Positions 1 through 8,111 of a DNA stretch of 23,621 bases are shown here, piece by piece (the first letter of the stretch is position 1; every line of letters starts with the position of its first letter). The notes below the pieces were generated by a model that saw only the letters and a program-made list of their open reading frames with translations, was not told the origin of the DNA and ran no database searches. The DNA is taken from positions 1 to 23,621 of the forward strand of contig JAEWHZ010000110.1 of assembly GCA_023387585.1 (NCBI GenBank), written 5' to 3'. The stretch is from Pseudomonadota bacterium (GTDB taxonomy: Bacteria > Pseudomonadota > Alphaproteobacteria > Rhizobiales > Devosiaceae). Position numbers and translations under genes: made by a program.

Positions 1-292
1 CCGCGCACACCCCGATGGCGCCGACGGCGAGATTGAGCCCGCCCGTGGCGATGACGGCCATCATCGACAGGCCGATGGTGATGTTGACGGCGGCGCTGCG
101 CCCGAGGGTGAACAGGTTGAACGGGCTGAGAAAGCCCTGGGCCATGACGCCGAAGATCGCGGCGAACACCACAATCAGCAGCAGCAGGCCGAATTCATTG
201 GTCAAAAGGAACCGGGTGAGGTGCGCGCCCTTGCGATCTTCGGTCTCGTCGAAGGCGGCGCGGGCGGACGGCGCTGTGGTTTCGGATGTCAT
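1..292 (-). CDS. Sugar ABC transporter permease, RbsC-type (N-terminal part)
   Basis: The frame opens with ATG at 292 and stays open to the left edge, giving 97 residues; the C-terminal two thirds or more are outside the window. The first 30 or so residues are hydrophilic. Residues 29-50 form a first membrane helix, and a further hydrophobic stretch ends in a Gly-rich TGGLNLAVGAIG segment. That segment matches the conserved second-helix region of the BPD_transp_2 family (RbsC/XylH/AraH), the inner-membrane channel of CUT2-type monosaccharide importers. It follows the sugar-binding protein at 413-1444 on the same strand after 120 bp, so the two are probably co-transcribed; the ATPase (RbsA-like) would lie outside the window. 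Family assignment is confident; the sugar cannot be told from the sequence. Confidence 0.85.
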   Translation of the reverse strand, partial: MTSETTAPSARAAFDETEDRKGAHLTRFLLTNEFGLLLLIVVFAAIFGVMAQGFLSPFNLFTLGRSAAVNITIGLSMMAVIATGGLNLAVGAIGVCA

Positions 293-381
293 GTCGGTTC
301 CTTCCGCACACGGGAAAAACGCCCGCTCACGGGCGCTTCAACGGTGCTCGTCAGACTGGCACGCTTTTGAAAAGGGAACGA

Positions 382-401
382 GGCCCGGCGCGAGCCGGGC
401 C
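382..401 (-). other. Intercistronic stem-loop between binding protein and permease
   Basis: Perfect 8-bp inverted repeat, GGCCCGGC at 382-389 and GCCGGGCC at 394-401, with a 4-nt loop. It sits 11 bp beyond the stop codon of the binding protein and 89 bp before the permease start. In the direction of transcription there is no immediate U-run, so it is better read as an mRNA-stabilising or attenuating hairpin, which commonly lets the binding protein be made in excess over membrane components, than as a full terminator. Confidence 0.6.
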
Positions 402-412
402 CCGCGGATCCG

Positions 413-1444
413 TCAGGGGCAGTCGAAGTAGTTGGCTTCGAAATCGGCCAGCAGCGTTTCCGTCTCGGCGCGCATCACGTCGATATAGGTGTCGGCGCTG
501 GCGGCATCGACATAGGCGGTGCCGGAGTCGATGAAGCGGTCCGTGAGGTCGTTGGTGGCGAAGGGCGCGTCGTCCTTGACCGTGCAGCCGGCACGCAGGC
601 GATCGAGCGCATAGCTGCCGATATAGGCCTGGCCATAGGGGTTCTGGATCATCGTGCCGTCGGCGAACCCGTCGCGAATGGCGGACAGCACCACCTCGTC
701 ATGGTCGATGCCGACCATGCGGATGCGCTTGTCGCCGATGCGGCGCAGGGCGTTGGCGGCGACCACCGCCGGCACCCAGGCCGTGGTGACGATGCCGTCG
801 ACCTCACCGGCATGGGCGGCGAGATAGGCGTTGATCTTCTCTTCGGCGGGCTCGGGCGCGTCGATATCGGCGATCACCTGCACCACCTCGACGCCGGCCT
901 CGTCGGCGGCGCGCTGCACCGCGTCGATGCGCAGCTGGGTGTTGGGATCGACGAGGAAGCCGGTGAAGTGGGCGATGCGCTTGCCCTCGGCATCGTCACC
1001 GAGCGCGGCGATCAGGGCCTGGGTGCCGAGATAGGCCGAATGGCCGGTATCGGTGCCGAGGCAGAAGGCGGCGGGCGAGGGGTCCTGGAAGCAGCCGCCC
1101 GCGGCGATGACCTGACCGCCATTGGCGACGAGCTCCTCGGCGGTCGAGACCGAGCCGACCGGATCGCCGGGGAAGATCAGGAAGCCATTATAGCCCTGGG
1201 TAAGCAGGCTTTCGAGCAGCTGGTTCTGCGTCGTCAGCTCCCAGCGCTGCGGCACCTTGAAGTCGGATGCCGCAAGGCCGAAATCGGCGACCGCGTCGGC
1301 GCCGGCCTGTTCCCACGCCCCGAAATAGGGATGCGGGCCGCCCGGGACCAGCGCAATGCGCGAATCGCTTTGGGCATGGGCGGCGCCCATCGCGCCGATC
1401 CCGAAAATGCAGCTCGCCACCACGGCGCGTGCAAAAGTCTTCAT
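413..1444 (-). CDS. Sugar ABC transporter substrate-binding protein (RbsB/Peripla_BP_4 type)
   Basis: A 343-residue periplasmic binding protein. Residues 1-24 are a Sec signal peptide (basic start, hydrophobic core, AHA cleavage site before QS). The mature protein opens with RIALVPGGPHPYFGAWEQAG, the typical first strand and helix of type-I periplasmic binding proteins; GYNGFLIFPGDP and VDGIVTTAWVPAVVAA are the usual inter-domain ligand-site segments. It should capture a sugar or sugar acid and deliver it to the permease encoded downstream. A strong GGAGGAG ribosome site lies upstream of the ATG at 1444. It is divergent from the GntR-led uronate operon, with 163 bp of shared control region, so the ligand is plausibly the precursor of that pathway. 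Mature Cys pairs (GGCF...AFC, and one near the C-terminus) could form disulfides. Confidence 0.9.
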   Translation of the reverse strand: MKTFARAVVASCIFGIGAMGAAHAQSDSRIALVPGGPHPYFGAWEQAGADAVADFGLAASDFKVPQRWELTTQNQLLESLLTQGYNGFLIFPGDPVGSVSTAEELVANGGQVIAAGGCFQDPSPAAFCLGTDTGHSAYLGTQALIAALGDDAEGKRIAHFTGFLVDPNTQLRIDAVQRAADEAGVEVVQVIADIDAPEPAEEKINAYLAAHAGEVDGIVTTAWVPAVVAANALRRIGDKRIRMVGIDHDEVVLSAIRDGFADGTMIQNPYGQAYIGSYALDRLRAGCTVKDDAPFATNDLTDRFIDSGTAYVDAASADTYIDVMRAETETLLADFEANYFDCP

Positions 1445-1544
1445 CGTGAAACTCCTCCGATGGGGTCAAGCCCGCCCGCCTTCGTGACCGCTCTGCGGAT
1501 CAGGATGGCGCGATCAATGGCTTGCATTCGCGGCAGGGACCCTA

Positions 1545-1568
1545 GTATCCTTGTATCCAAGTTGCAAC
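1545..1568. promoter_or_regulatory. Candidate GntR operator in the divergent uronate-locus spacer
   Basis: GTATCC occurs twice in tandem at 1545-1550 and 1553-1558. CTTGTATCCAAG (1550-1561) is a 12-bp palindrome with one mismatched pair, and it abuts a perfect 8-bp palindrome GTTGCAAC (1561-1568). FCD-type GntR repressors usually bind short AT-centred palindromes near their own gene. The site lies 40 bp before the regulator start, between it and the divergent binding-protein gene, where it could control both. Assignment to this regulator is an inference. Confidence 0.45.
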
Positions 1569-1607
1569 GGCAAATTCGCCAAGAGGATTGGCGGGGGAAG
1601 AGGCGCG

Positions 1608-2345
1608 ATGAAATACCCGGCTTCACCGGCTCCGGCCCCGCCCACCATAGGCCAGGGCAGCCTCGAAAGCCTGTCGCTCGCGCTCGACCGCCACGGCTCG
1701 GTGTCCGACCAGATCCACGCCGTGCTGCGCCAGGCGATCGTCGAGGTGCGGCTGGCGCCGGGCTCGCCGATCTCGGAGAATTCCATCTGCCGGCAGTTCG
1801 CCGTGTCGCGCACCCCGGTGCGCGCGGCCATACAGCGGCTGCTGGAGGAGGGGCTGGTGGACGTCTTTCCGCAACAGGGCAGCTTCGTCGCGCCGATCCG
1901 GCTCACCGGCCTGACCGACAGCCACTTCATACGCCGTTCGCTCGAAGTCGCACTGCTGCGTGAGGTCGCACCCAACTGGACGCCCGAGATGAGCGCTTCC
2001 ATGCGCGCAATGATCCGCGAGCAGGAGCACGCGATCGCCGGGGAGGACGCGGACGGCTTCTTCCGCGCCGATGAGGAATTCCACCACCTGCTCGCCACCT
2101 TCGCCGGGCGCGAGGGGGTGTGGCAGGCGGTGCTGACGGCCAAGGTCGCGCTGACCCGCTTCCACCGCTACTGGGCCAAGCCGGGGCGCGTGAACGACGT
2201 GATCGGCGAGCATCTGGCTGTGGTCGACGCGCTCGACCGGCACGATTCCGACGCGGCCGAACAGGCGCTGGTGACGCATCTGGATATGGTTTTCGAGATA
2301 TTCGAGCAGATGCCAAAAGATAAACAGCGCAGCCTTTCCAACTGA
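1608..2345 (+). CDS. GntR family transcriptional regulator, FCD (FadR) subfamily
   Basis: A 245-residue regulator. Residues 31-97 are a winged helix-turn-helix with the GntR signature (RLAPGSPISE, then SRTPVRAAI as recognition helix at 67-75, and a wing ending QGSFVAPI). Residues from about 105 to the end form an all-helical FCD ligand domain with conserved acid and His residues (EFHHLLA, HLAVVDALDRHD, HLDMVF) of the kind that bind a metal plus a carboxylate effector. The ATG at 1608 is preferred because GGGGGAAGAGG lies just upstream; the frame extends further to a TTG at 1551, but that falls in the putative operator. It heads the uronate operon, with the dehydrogenase starting 12 bp after its stop. 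The likely role is a repressor relieved by a sugar acid. Confidence 0.9.
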   Translation: MKYPASPAPAPPTIGQGSLESLSLALDRHGSVSDQIHAVLRQAIVEVRLAPGSPISENSICRQFAVSRTPVRAAIQRLLEEGLVDVFPQQGSFVAPIRLTGLTDSHFIRRSLEVALLREVAPNWTPEMSASMRAMIREQEHAIAGEDADGFFRADEEFHHLLATFAGREGVWQAVLTAKVALTRFHRYWAKPGRVNDVIGEHLAVVDALDRHDSDAAEQALVTHLDMVFEIFEQMPKDKQRSLSN

Positions 2346-2357
2346 TTGCAGGCAAAA

Positions 2358-3104
2358 ATGACTAAAGAACTTGAAGGCAAGACCGCGCTCGTCACCGGTG
2401 CGGGCGGCGGCATCGGCAGCGCCATCGCTGCGACCCTCGTGGCCGAGGGCGCCATTGTGGTGGCGCTCGACCGCGACGCGAACCAGCTCGCGAAGCTGAC
2501 GGAAAGGCTGGGACCGGCCTGCGAGGCGACGGTGGCCGATCTCGGCGAGGCCGAGGCGGTGACGGGAGCGGCCGGGGCGGCGGTCGAAAAGCATGGCGGC
2601 ATCGACATCCTGGTCAACAATGCCGGCGTGCTGTCGCCCGACAAGCTGGCGGCGACGACGCTCGCGGAATGGCGCCGGCTGATGGCGATCAACCTCGACG
2701 CGGCGCTGCTGCTGACCCAGGCGGTGACGCCGAAAATGGTCGAGAAGGGCTGGGGGCGGATCATCAACATCGCCTCCTATGCCTGGAAGTCGGGCGGGTT
2801 GACGGCCGGAACGGGCTATTCGGTGTCGAAGGCGGCGCTGGTGGGGCTGACCTTTTCGACGGCGCGCGAACTGGCGCCGACCGGGGTGACCGCCAACGCC
2901 ATCGCGCCGGCCTATGTGGTCTCGCCTATGATCACCGAGCAGCTTTCCGAGGAAGCGCGGGCGCGCCAGCTCGCCGCCATCCCGGTCGGCCGGTTCTGCC
3001 AGCCCGAGGAGGTGGCGCATGCCGTGCGCTTCCTCGCCTCGCCGCTGTCCGGCTTCATGACCGGCACCATTGTCGACATGAATGGCGGCCTGCAATTCGG
3101 CTGA
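2358..3104 (+). CDS. SDR family NAD(P)-dependent oxidoreductase
   Basis: A 248-residue classical short-chain dehydrogenase. The nucleotide-binding motif TGAGGGIG is at residues 13-20, NNAG at 87-90, and the catalytic Ser-Tyr-Lys set is S140, Y154 and K158. Asp38 at the end of the second strand (VVALDRD) favours NAD(H) over NADP(H). The C-terminal FMTGTIVDMNGGLQ is typical of the 3-oxoacyl-reductase/sugar-dehydrogenase branch. Start: the ATG at 2358 is preferred; an in-frame TTG at 2346 would add four residues. It lies between the GntR gene and a UxuB-like gene, so it probably oxidises or reduces a sugar, lactone or sugar acid feeding the mannonate route. The substrate is not determined. Confidence 0.88.
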   Translation: MTKELEGKTALVTGAGGGIGSAIAATLVAEGAIVVALDRDANQLAKLTERLGPACEATVADLGEAEAVTGAAGAAVEKHGGIDILVNNAGVLSPDKLAATTLAEWRRLMAINLDAALLLTQAVTPKMVEKGWGRIINIASYAWKSGGLTAGTGYSVSKAALVGLTFSTARELAPTGVTANAIAPAYVVSPMITEQLSEEARARQLAAIPVGRFCQPEEVAHAVRFLASPLSGFMTGTIVDMNGGLQFG

Positions 3105-3114
3105 GGAGAGCGAG

Positions 3115-4572
3115 ATGACCCGTCTGTCGCAACCGGCGCTGGCCGGACTGCCGGCCGAAATCGCCCGGCCCGGCTATGACCGCGCCGCGGTGACGCCCGG
3201 CATCGTGCATCTGGGCGTCGGCGCCTTCCATCGCGGGCACCAGGCGGTGTTCGTCGACGACTGCCTCAACCGCGGCGAGACCGGATGGGGCATCGTCGCC
3301 GCCTCGCTGCGCAGCCCGACGACCCGCGACGCGCTGGCGCCGCAGGACAATCTCTACACCTATTGCGAGCGCGACGGCGAGACCGAGACGCTGCGCGTCG
3401 TCGGCTCGATCCTCGAATGCCTGGTGGCGCCCGAGGACCCGGCGCGGCTGATCGACCGGCTGGCCGATCCGCGCGTGCGCATCGTCACGCTGACGGTGAC
3501 CGAAAAGGGATACCTCGCCGATCTGTCGCGCGGCACGCTGCTGGCCGAGCATCCGGATATCCGCCACGATCTCGAAAATCCGGACACGCCGCGCACCATC
3601 CACGGCTTCCTGTTCGCCGCCAGCCGACGGCGGCGCGAGGAAGGCTCGGTGCCGCTGACGCTGGTATCGTGCGATAATCTGCCGGCCAACGGGCGGCTGC
3701 TGCAGGCGCTGCTCGGCGAATTCGCGCGTCTGGCCGATCCCGGGCACGGCACCGGCATAATCGGGGCGCTGTCCTGCCCCTGCGCCATGGTCGACCGCAT
3801 CGTGCCGGCGACCACCGAAGCCGACAGGCAGGGGATCGCGGCACGGCTGGGCGTCGAGGATGCCTGGCCGGTGGTGGCGGAACCCTATTTCCGCTGGGTG
3901 ATCGAGGACAAATTCCCGCACGGGCGGCCGGGGCTCGAGCAATCGGGGGCCGAGTTCGTCGCCGATGTCGAGCCGTTCGAGCACATGAAGCTGCGCATGC
4001 TCAACGGCGCCCATACGGCCATCGCGGCCATCGGCCAGATCGCCGGGCTCGACACCGTGGCCGACACTTTTGAGCGCGCTGAAGTGCGCCGCTTCATCGA
4101 CGCCTATTGGGCCGAAATGGCGCCGACTCTGGCGCCCGAAGTCGACGGCACGGCCTATGTGGCCGGGCTGCGTGGGCGCTTCGCCAATCCGACGCTGAAA
4201 CACCGGGCGGCGCAGATCGCGACCGACGCCTCGCAGAAGGTGCCGCAGCGCATCCTGGCCCCGCTGGGCGAATTGCTGGACCGGGGCGAGGCCGGCGAGG
4301 CGGTGATGACGGCGCTGGCGCTGTGGATTCGCTCCTGCGCCGCGCTGAACGAGCAGGGCGGACCCATCGCCATGAACGATCCCGCCTTCGACGACTGGAC
4401 GGCCCCGGACCAGGCGACGGACGATGCCGAGACCGTCGTCGCCGGCTTTCTCGGCTTTGCGCGCGTCTTCGGGCCGGACTGGCGCGAGCGCGCTGATCTC
4501 GTTGCGGCGCTGACCCGCAGATATGACACCATCAGGACGCAGGGCGTGTTCGGCGCGCTCGCTCAATTCTAG
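3115..4572 (+). CDS. Mannitol dehydrogenase family protein (fructuronate reductase/UxuB-like)
   Basis: A 485-residue polyol-specific long-chain dehydrogenase. The N-terminal nucleotide-binding region carries GVGAFHRGH (34-42). The family signature is present as MVDRIVP (225-231), and the catalytic K-N-H set lies in KLRMLNGAHT with K292, N297 and H300, the same +5/+8 spacing as in known mannitol 2-dehydrogenases. Family members act on mannitol, arabinitol or D-mannonate/D-fructuronate using NAD. Its position directly before mannonate dehydratase points to D-fructuronate to D-mannonate reduction or an equivalent hexonate oxidoreduction (for example L-gulonate to fructuronate). GAGGAGAG precedes the ATG at 3115; the gap to the preceding gene is only 10 bp, and 10 bp follow before the next gene. 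Confidence 0.88.
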   Translation: MTRLSQPALAGLPAEIARPGYDRAAVTPGIVHLGVGAFHRGHQAVFVDDCLNRGETGWGIVAASLRSPTTRDALAPQDNLYTYCERDGETETLRVVGSILECLVAPEDPARLIDRLADPRVRIVTLTVTEKGYLADLSRGTLLAEHPDIRHDLENPDTPRTIHGFLFAASRRRREEGSVPLTLVSCDNLPANGRLLQALLGEFARLADPGHGTGIIGALSCPCAMVDRIVPATTEADRQGIAARLGVEDAWPVVAEPYFRWVIEDKFPHGRPGLEQSGAEFVADVEPFEHMKLRMLNGAHTAIAAIGQIAGLDTVADTFERAEVRRFIDAYWAEMAPTLAPEVDGTAYVAGLRGRFANPTLKHRAAQIATDASQKVPQRILAPLGELLDRGEAGEAVMTALALWIRSCAALNEQGGPIAMNDPAFDDWTAPDQATDDAETVVAGFLGFARVFGPDWRERADLVAALTRRYDTIRTQGVFGALAQF

Positions 4573-4582
4573 GAACGGAACG

Positions 4583-5776
4583 ATGCAGGAAACCTGGCGC
4601 TGGTACGGCGAGCCCGACCCGATCTCCCTCGAACATGTCCGCCAGACCGGCGCCTCCGGCGTGGTGACGGCGCTGCACGAGATTCCCGACGGCACCGCCT
4701 GGCCGGCCGAGGCGATCGCCGAACGCAAGGCGAAGATCGAGGCGGCGGGGCTCGACTGGGCGGTGTGCGAATCCATCCCCATGGAGCAGAGCGTCAAGCG
4801 CGGCGACGCCGAGGCGGCGCGCGCCATAGGGCGCTGGAAGGACACGCTGGCCAATCTCGGCCGGGCCGGCGTTCCCGTGGTGTGCTACAATTTCATGCCG
4901 GTGGTCGACTGGACGCGCACCGATTTGCGCTGGCGCACGCAGCGCGGCACCGGGCTGGCGCTGCGCTTCGAGATGACCGATTTCGTCGCCTATGACGTCT
5001 TCATCCTGCGCCGTCCCGATGCCGCCGACGACTATGACGCGGCGCTGGTGGCGCGCGCCGAGCGAAGGGTCGCGGAGATGGGCGAGGATGAAAAGCTCGC
5101 GCTCGAGCGCAACATCATCGCCGGCCTGCCGGGCGGGGCGCTGATGCAGACGCGCGAATCGATCACCGCGCTGATCGCCTCCTTCGCCGGCATCGACGCG
5201 GCTTCCATGCAGGCCAATCTGATCGCCTTCCTCAAGGAGGTGGTGCCGGTGGCCGAGGAATTCGGCGTGCTGCTGGGCATCCATCCCGACGATCCGCCGT
5301 TCTCGCTGTTCGGCCTGCCGCGCGTGGTGTCGACCCCGCAGGACGTGCGCAACGTCCTCGCCGCCGTCGACAGCCCCAACAACGGCATCACGCTGTGCGT
5401 CGGCTCCTATGGCTCGCGGCCCGACAACGACCTGGTCGCCATGGCGCAGGAATTTGCGCCGCGGGTGAATTTCGCCCATCTGCGCAACGTGACCACCGAG
5501 CCCGACGGCTCGTTCTTCGAGGACGACCATCTCGACGGCGGCTCGGACATGGTGGGGGTGATCGAGGCGCTGCTGCGCGAGGAACGCCGGCGCGCGGCGG
5601 CAGGCGACATGCGGCCGGCCATTCCGTTCCGGCCCGACCACGGGCACCTTCTGGGCGACGACATCACCAAGAAGACCAATCCGGGCTATTCCTATATCGG
5701 CCGGGTCAAGGGGCTGGGCGAATTGCGCGGCGTGATCCGCGCCACCGAGCGGCAGCTGGAAAGAGAGGGCGCATGA
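4583..5776 (+). CDS. uxuA: Mannonate dehydratase
   Basis: A 397-residue protein matching UxuA end to end. It dehydrates D-mannonate to 2-keto-3-deoxy-D-gluconate in the cytoplasm using a divalent metal. The TIM-barrel metal ligands can be placed: H234 in GIHPDDPP, C272 in TLCVGSYG, H299 in NFAHLRNV, and D352-H353 in FRPDHGH. The N-terminus MQETWRWYGEPDPISL is the usual family start. The ATG at 4583 has AGGAACGGAA upstream and follows the UxuB-like stop by 10 bp. The gene ends in an ATGA overlap with the aldo/keto reductase, indicating translational coupling. No uronate isomerase (UxuC) or KDG kinase/aldolase lies in the visible part of the locus. Confidence 0.95.
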   Translation: MQETWRWYGEPDPISLEHVRQTGASGVVTALHEIPDGTAWPAEAIAERKAKIEAAGLDWAVCESIPMEQSVKRGDAEAARAIGRWKDTLANLGRAGVPVVCYNFMPVVDWTRTDLRWRTQRGTGLALRFEMTDFVAYDVFILRRPDAADDYDAALVARAERRVAEMGEDEKLALERNIIAGLPGGALMQTRESITALIASFAGIDAASMQANLIAFLKEVVPVAEEFGVLLGIHPDDPPFSLFGLPRVVSTPQDVRNVLAAVDSPNNGITLCVGSYGSRPDNDLVAMAQEFAPRVNFAHLRNVTTEPDGSFFEDDHLDGGSDMVGVIEALLREERRRAAAGDMRPAIPFRPDHGHLLGDDITKKTNPGYSYIGRVKGLGELRGVIRATERQLEREGA

Positions 5777-6759
5777 ACACGAGAGAACTGGGCACGACGG
5801 GCCTCGACCTGACGACGTTTTCCTTCGGGGCGGCCGGCATTGGCAACCTTTATCGCGAGGTCAAGCGCGAGACGGCGATGGAAACGCTGGACGCCGCCTG
5901 GGACGGAGGCTTTCGCTATTTCGACACCGCGCCGCATTACGGGCACGGGCTGTCGGAGCGCCGGCTCGGCGATTTTCTGCGCGGCAAGCCGCGCGGTGAA
6001 TATGTGCTTTCGACCAAGGTCGGGCGGCTGCTCAAGCCGGTGCCGGAAAGCGAGATTCCGGACCACGGTTTCGTCAACCCGCTGCCCTTCGCGCAGGTGC
6101 ACGATTACGGCTATGACGCCATCATGCGCTCCTACGAGGACAGCCTGGCGCGGCTGGGGCTCAACGAGATCGACATGCTCTATGTCCACGATCTCGAGGT
6201 GCCGACGCTCGGGGAGGAGGCCTATAAGCGGCATTTCGCCGAATTTCTGGACGGCGGCGTGCGGGCGCTGGAGGAGTTGAAGTCCTCCGCCACGATCAAG
6301 GCCGTGGGGCTCGGGGTCAACGACGTGGCGGCGTGCATGGCGGTGCTCGAGCATTTCCCGCTCGACGCCATCCTGCTGGCCGGACGCTATTCGCTGCTCG
6401 ACCGCTCGGCCGAGCCGGAACTGCTCGATCGCTGCCGCGAGACGGGAACGAAGCTGGTGATCGGCGGCGTGTTCAATTCGGGCATCCTGGCGACCGGTGC
6501 CAGGCCGGGCGCGACCTTCAACTACGCGCCGGCCTCGGAAGACGTGTTGCAGCGCGTGCGGGCGATGGAGCAGGAAGCGGAGCAGGCCGGCGTCAGCCTT
6601 GCCGCGGCGGCGCTGCGCTTTCCGCTGTCCGAGCCGCTGGTGGCCAGCGTGCTGATCGGCACTGCGAATCCGAAGAGCGTGCGGCGCAATCTCGACCTTC
6701 TGGACAAGGAGGTGCCGGAGGATCTGTGGCCAAAACTATCGGCCCACGCGATCCGCTAG
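5773..6759 (+). CDS. Aldo/keto reductase (aldose 1-dehydrogenase-like)
   Basis: A 328-residue AKR barrel. The catalytic tetrad is D51 and Y56 in FDTAPHYGHG, K82 in STKVG, and H139 in IDMLYVHDLE. The C-terminal segment SVLIGTANPKSVRRNLDLL resembles the NADP phosphate-binding end of the family. The pattern PHYGHGLSERRLGDFL is characteristic of the D-threo-aldose 1-dehydrogenase/L-fucose dehydrogenase/pyridoxal dehydrogenase branch, which oxidises an aldose C1 to a lactone. The start codon overlaps the uxuA stop by 4 bp, so it is the last gene of the operon. It could supply the aldonate or lactone entering the pathway; the exact sugar is unknown. Confidence 0.88.
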   Translation: MNTRELGTTGLDLTTFSFGAAGIGNLYREVKRETAMETLDAAWDGGFRYFDTAPHYGHGLSERRLGDFLRGKPRGEYVLSTKVGRLLKPVPESEIPDHGFVNPLPFAQVHDYGYDAIMRSYEDSLARLGLNEIDMLYVHDLEVPTLGEEAYKRHFAEFLDGGVRALEELKSSATIKAVGLGVNDVAACMAVLEHFPLDAILLAGRYSLLDRSAEPELLDRCRETGTKLVIGGVFNSGILATGARPGATFNYAPASEDVLQRVRAMEQEAEQAGVSLAAAALRFPLSEPLVASVLIGTANPKSVRRNLDLLDKEVPEDLWPKLSAHAIR

Positions 6760-6785
6760 CGAGGCACTGCGTCCGCCGCCCCGCC

Positions 6786-6895
6786 GATGTTACCCCGGCC
6801 TTGGGACGGGGCCCATCTCCGAAGTCTTCCGCCGGCAGCATGGCGTTTCGGAGAAACCTCTCGTGATAGGCCCCGGGCCTCCGCCCGGGGTGACA
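6786..6895. repeat. Inverted pair of palindromic intergenic repeats
   Basis: Two related units in opposite orientation. Unit A (6789-6823) reads GTTACCCCGG, a short loop, then CGGGGCCCATCTCCGAA. Unit B (6847-6895) is its reverse complement with a roughly 10-bp insertion: TTCGGAGA at 6847-6854, then a perfect 8-bp hairpin CCCCGGGC (6871-6878) / GCCCGGGG (6883-6890), ending GGTGAC. The layout resembles paired REP-type units found between bacterial genes. It lies between the convergent ends of the aldo/keto reductase and the ATPase, where it could also act as a bidirectional transcription stop. Confidence 0.6.
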
Positions 6896-6928
6896 CGCGG
6901 GGTGTTCGTGCTCTTATGAAGGCGCTAT

Positions 6929-8083
6929 TTACCGTGTCGGCCACGTCCATCGCGTGTCTTCGAGGCCTTCGACCTCGGTCTGGCCGAAGGTCTTGACCAG
7001 TTCGTGGGCCAGCGCGCCGGCGGCGCGCAAAGCTTCGGCCAGCGGCTGTGCGTGGGTGACGACGACGATCTGGCAGTGCCGCGCGGCCTCGGCGATCAGG
7101 CGGGCGAGCGGTGCCAGCAGATCGGCATGGAGGCTCGTTTCCGGCTCGTTGAGCACCATCAGTCCGGGCGGGCGCGGGGTGAGGAGCGCGGCGAGCAGCA
7201 GCAGGTAGCGCAACGTGCCGTCTGACAATTCGGCGGCGCGCAGGGGGCGCAGCAGCCCGTGCTGGCGCATCAGCACCTCGAGGCGCCCGCCGGATTCGCC
7301 GATCTCGATCTCCGAGCCGGGAAAGGCGTCGTCGATGGCGTGATCGAGCCCTTCGGCATCGCCGATCTCGCGGATGGTCTGGAGCGCGGCGGCGAGGTCG
7401 GCTCCGTCGCCGGCCAGCGCCGGCGTGCGCGTGCCGATGCGCGAGACGCGGGCAGGGGCCTCTGCATCGGTGCGGAAATGATCGTAGAAGCGCCAGGCGC
7501 GCATGCGGTCGCGCAGGATCAGCAGTTCGGGCAGCGATTTCGGATCGGCGGCGCGCATCATCATGCTCTCATAACCGAGCATGCTGGTGATGATGGTCTC
7601 GCGCTGGCCGGCCGCATCGGCGACGGTAACGCCGGGGCCCGAGCGCGTGGCGATAGCGTTGCGCCGCCCGAGCGTCGCGCCGACCCAGACCGCCTCGGCC
7701 TTGATCTCGGGATCGGCGTTGAACATCGAGCCGGCGAGCGGCACCGGCAGGCCGAGATCAATGGCGTAGCCGTAATCGTCGCCGGCATAACCGAGCCTGA
7801 GGCTGACCCGGTTGCCGCGCACCGTGCCCTGGATGGGCTGGGCGCCGGTTCTCATGGCGCGCGAGATCGCCTCCGGCCCGGCCCACAGCGTCGAGGACAA
7901 GCCGCCTTCGGCGGCGAGCGTCGCGATCGCCCGGTCCTGGGCAACATCGGCCAGGAGGCGCAGGGCGCGATAAAAGCTCGATTTGCCCGTGCCGTTGCGG
8001 CCGGAGACGACGGTGAGCTGCCCGAGCGGCAGCACGAGATCGCGGATCGAGCGGTATCCGGAAATGGCGACAGTGTGGATCAC
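6929..8083 (-). CDS. AAA family ATPase (RecF/SMC-like, COG4637-type)
   Basis: A 384-residue P-loop ATPase. The N-terminus runs IHTVAISGYRSIRDLVL, then Walker A GRNGTGKS (residues 28-35). After a divergent middle comes an ABC-like signature LSDGTLR, Walker B LMVLNEPETSLH (Asn312, Glu313 as the likely catalytic acid) and a switch VVVTH. This is the arrangement of small, single-polypeptide RecF/OLD-like ATPases that lack a long coiled coil. The start is GTG at 8083, chosen because homology-like sequence begins there; no clear ribosome site is seen. It is alone on its strand, with the convergent repeat pair downstream and another repeat upstream. I see no nuclease partner, so a DNA-repair or defence role cannot be claimed; the function is unknown. 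Confidence 0.85.
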   Translation of the reverse strand: MIHTVAISGYRSIRDLVLPLGQLTVVSGRNGTGKSSFYRALRLLADVAQDRAIATLAAEGGLSSTLWAGPEAISRAMRTGAQPIQGTVRGNRVSLRLGYAGDDYGYAIDLGLPVPLAGSMFNADPEIKAEAVWVGATLGRRNAIATRSGPGVTVADAAGQRETIITSMLGYESMMMRAADPKSLPELLILRDRMRAWRFYDHFRTDAEAPARVSRIGTRTPALAGDGADLAAALQTIREIGDAEGLDHAIDDAFPGSEIEIGESGGRLEVLMRQHGLLRPLRAAELSDGTLRYLLLLAALLTPRPPGLMVLNEPETSLHADLLAPLARLIAEAARHCQIVVVTHAQPLAEALRAAGALAHELVKTFGQTEVEGLEDTRWTWPTR

Positions 8084-8111
8084 GGCGCGACCATAGCGTG
8101 GAATTGTCCCC

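Noticed and set aside
1551..1607. Upstream TTG start for the GntR regulator
   Set aside because: The TTG lies in the candidate operator, while the ATG at 1608 has a strong purine-rich ribosome site and the usual N-terminal length.
1623..4854. Long minus-strand open frames (490 and 599 codons) opposite the uronate operon
   Set aside because: They lie antisense to clear enzymes with intact motifs; their composition is rich in Arg, His, Gly and Ala with no recognisable domain, as expected of shadow frames in GC-rich DNA.
7128..7170. Asn in place of Asp in Walker B of the AAA ATPase as a sign of inactivation
   Set aside because: NEPETSLH appears to be a common form in this small RecF-like family, and the catalytic Glu is kept.
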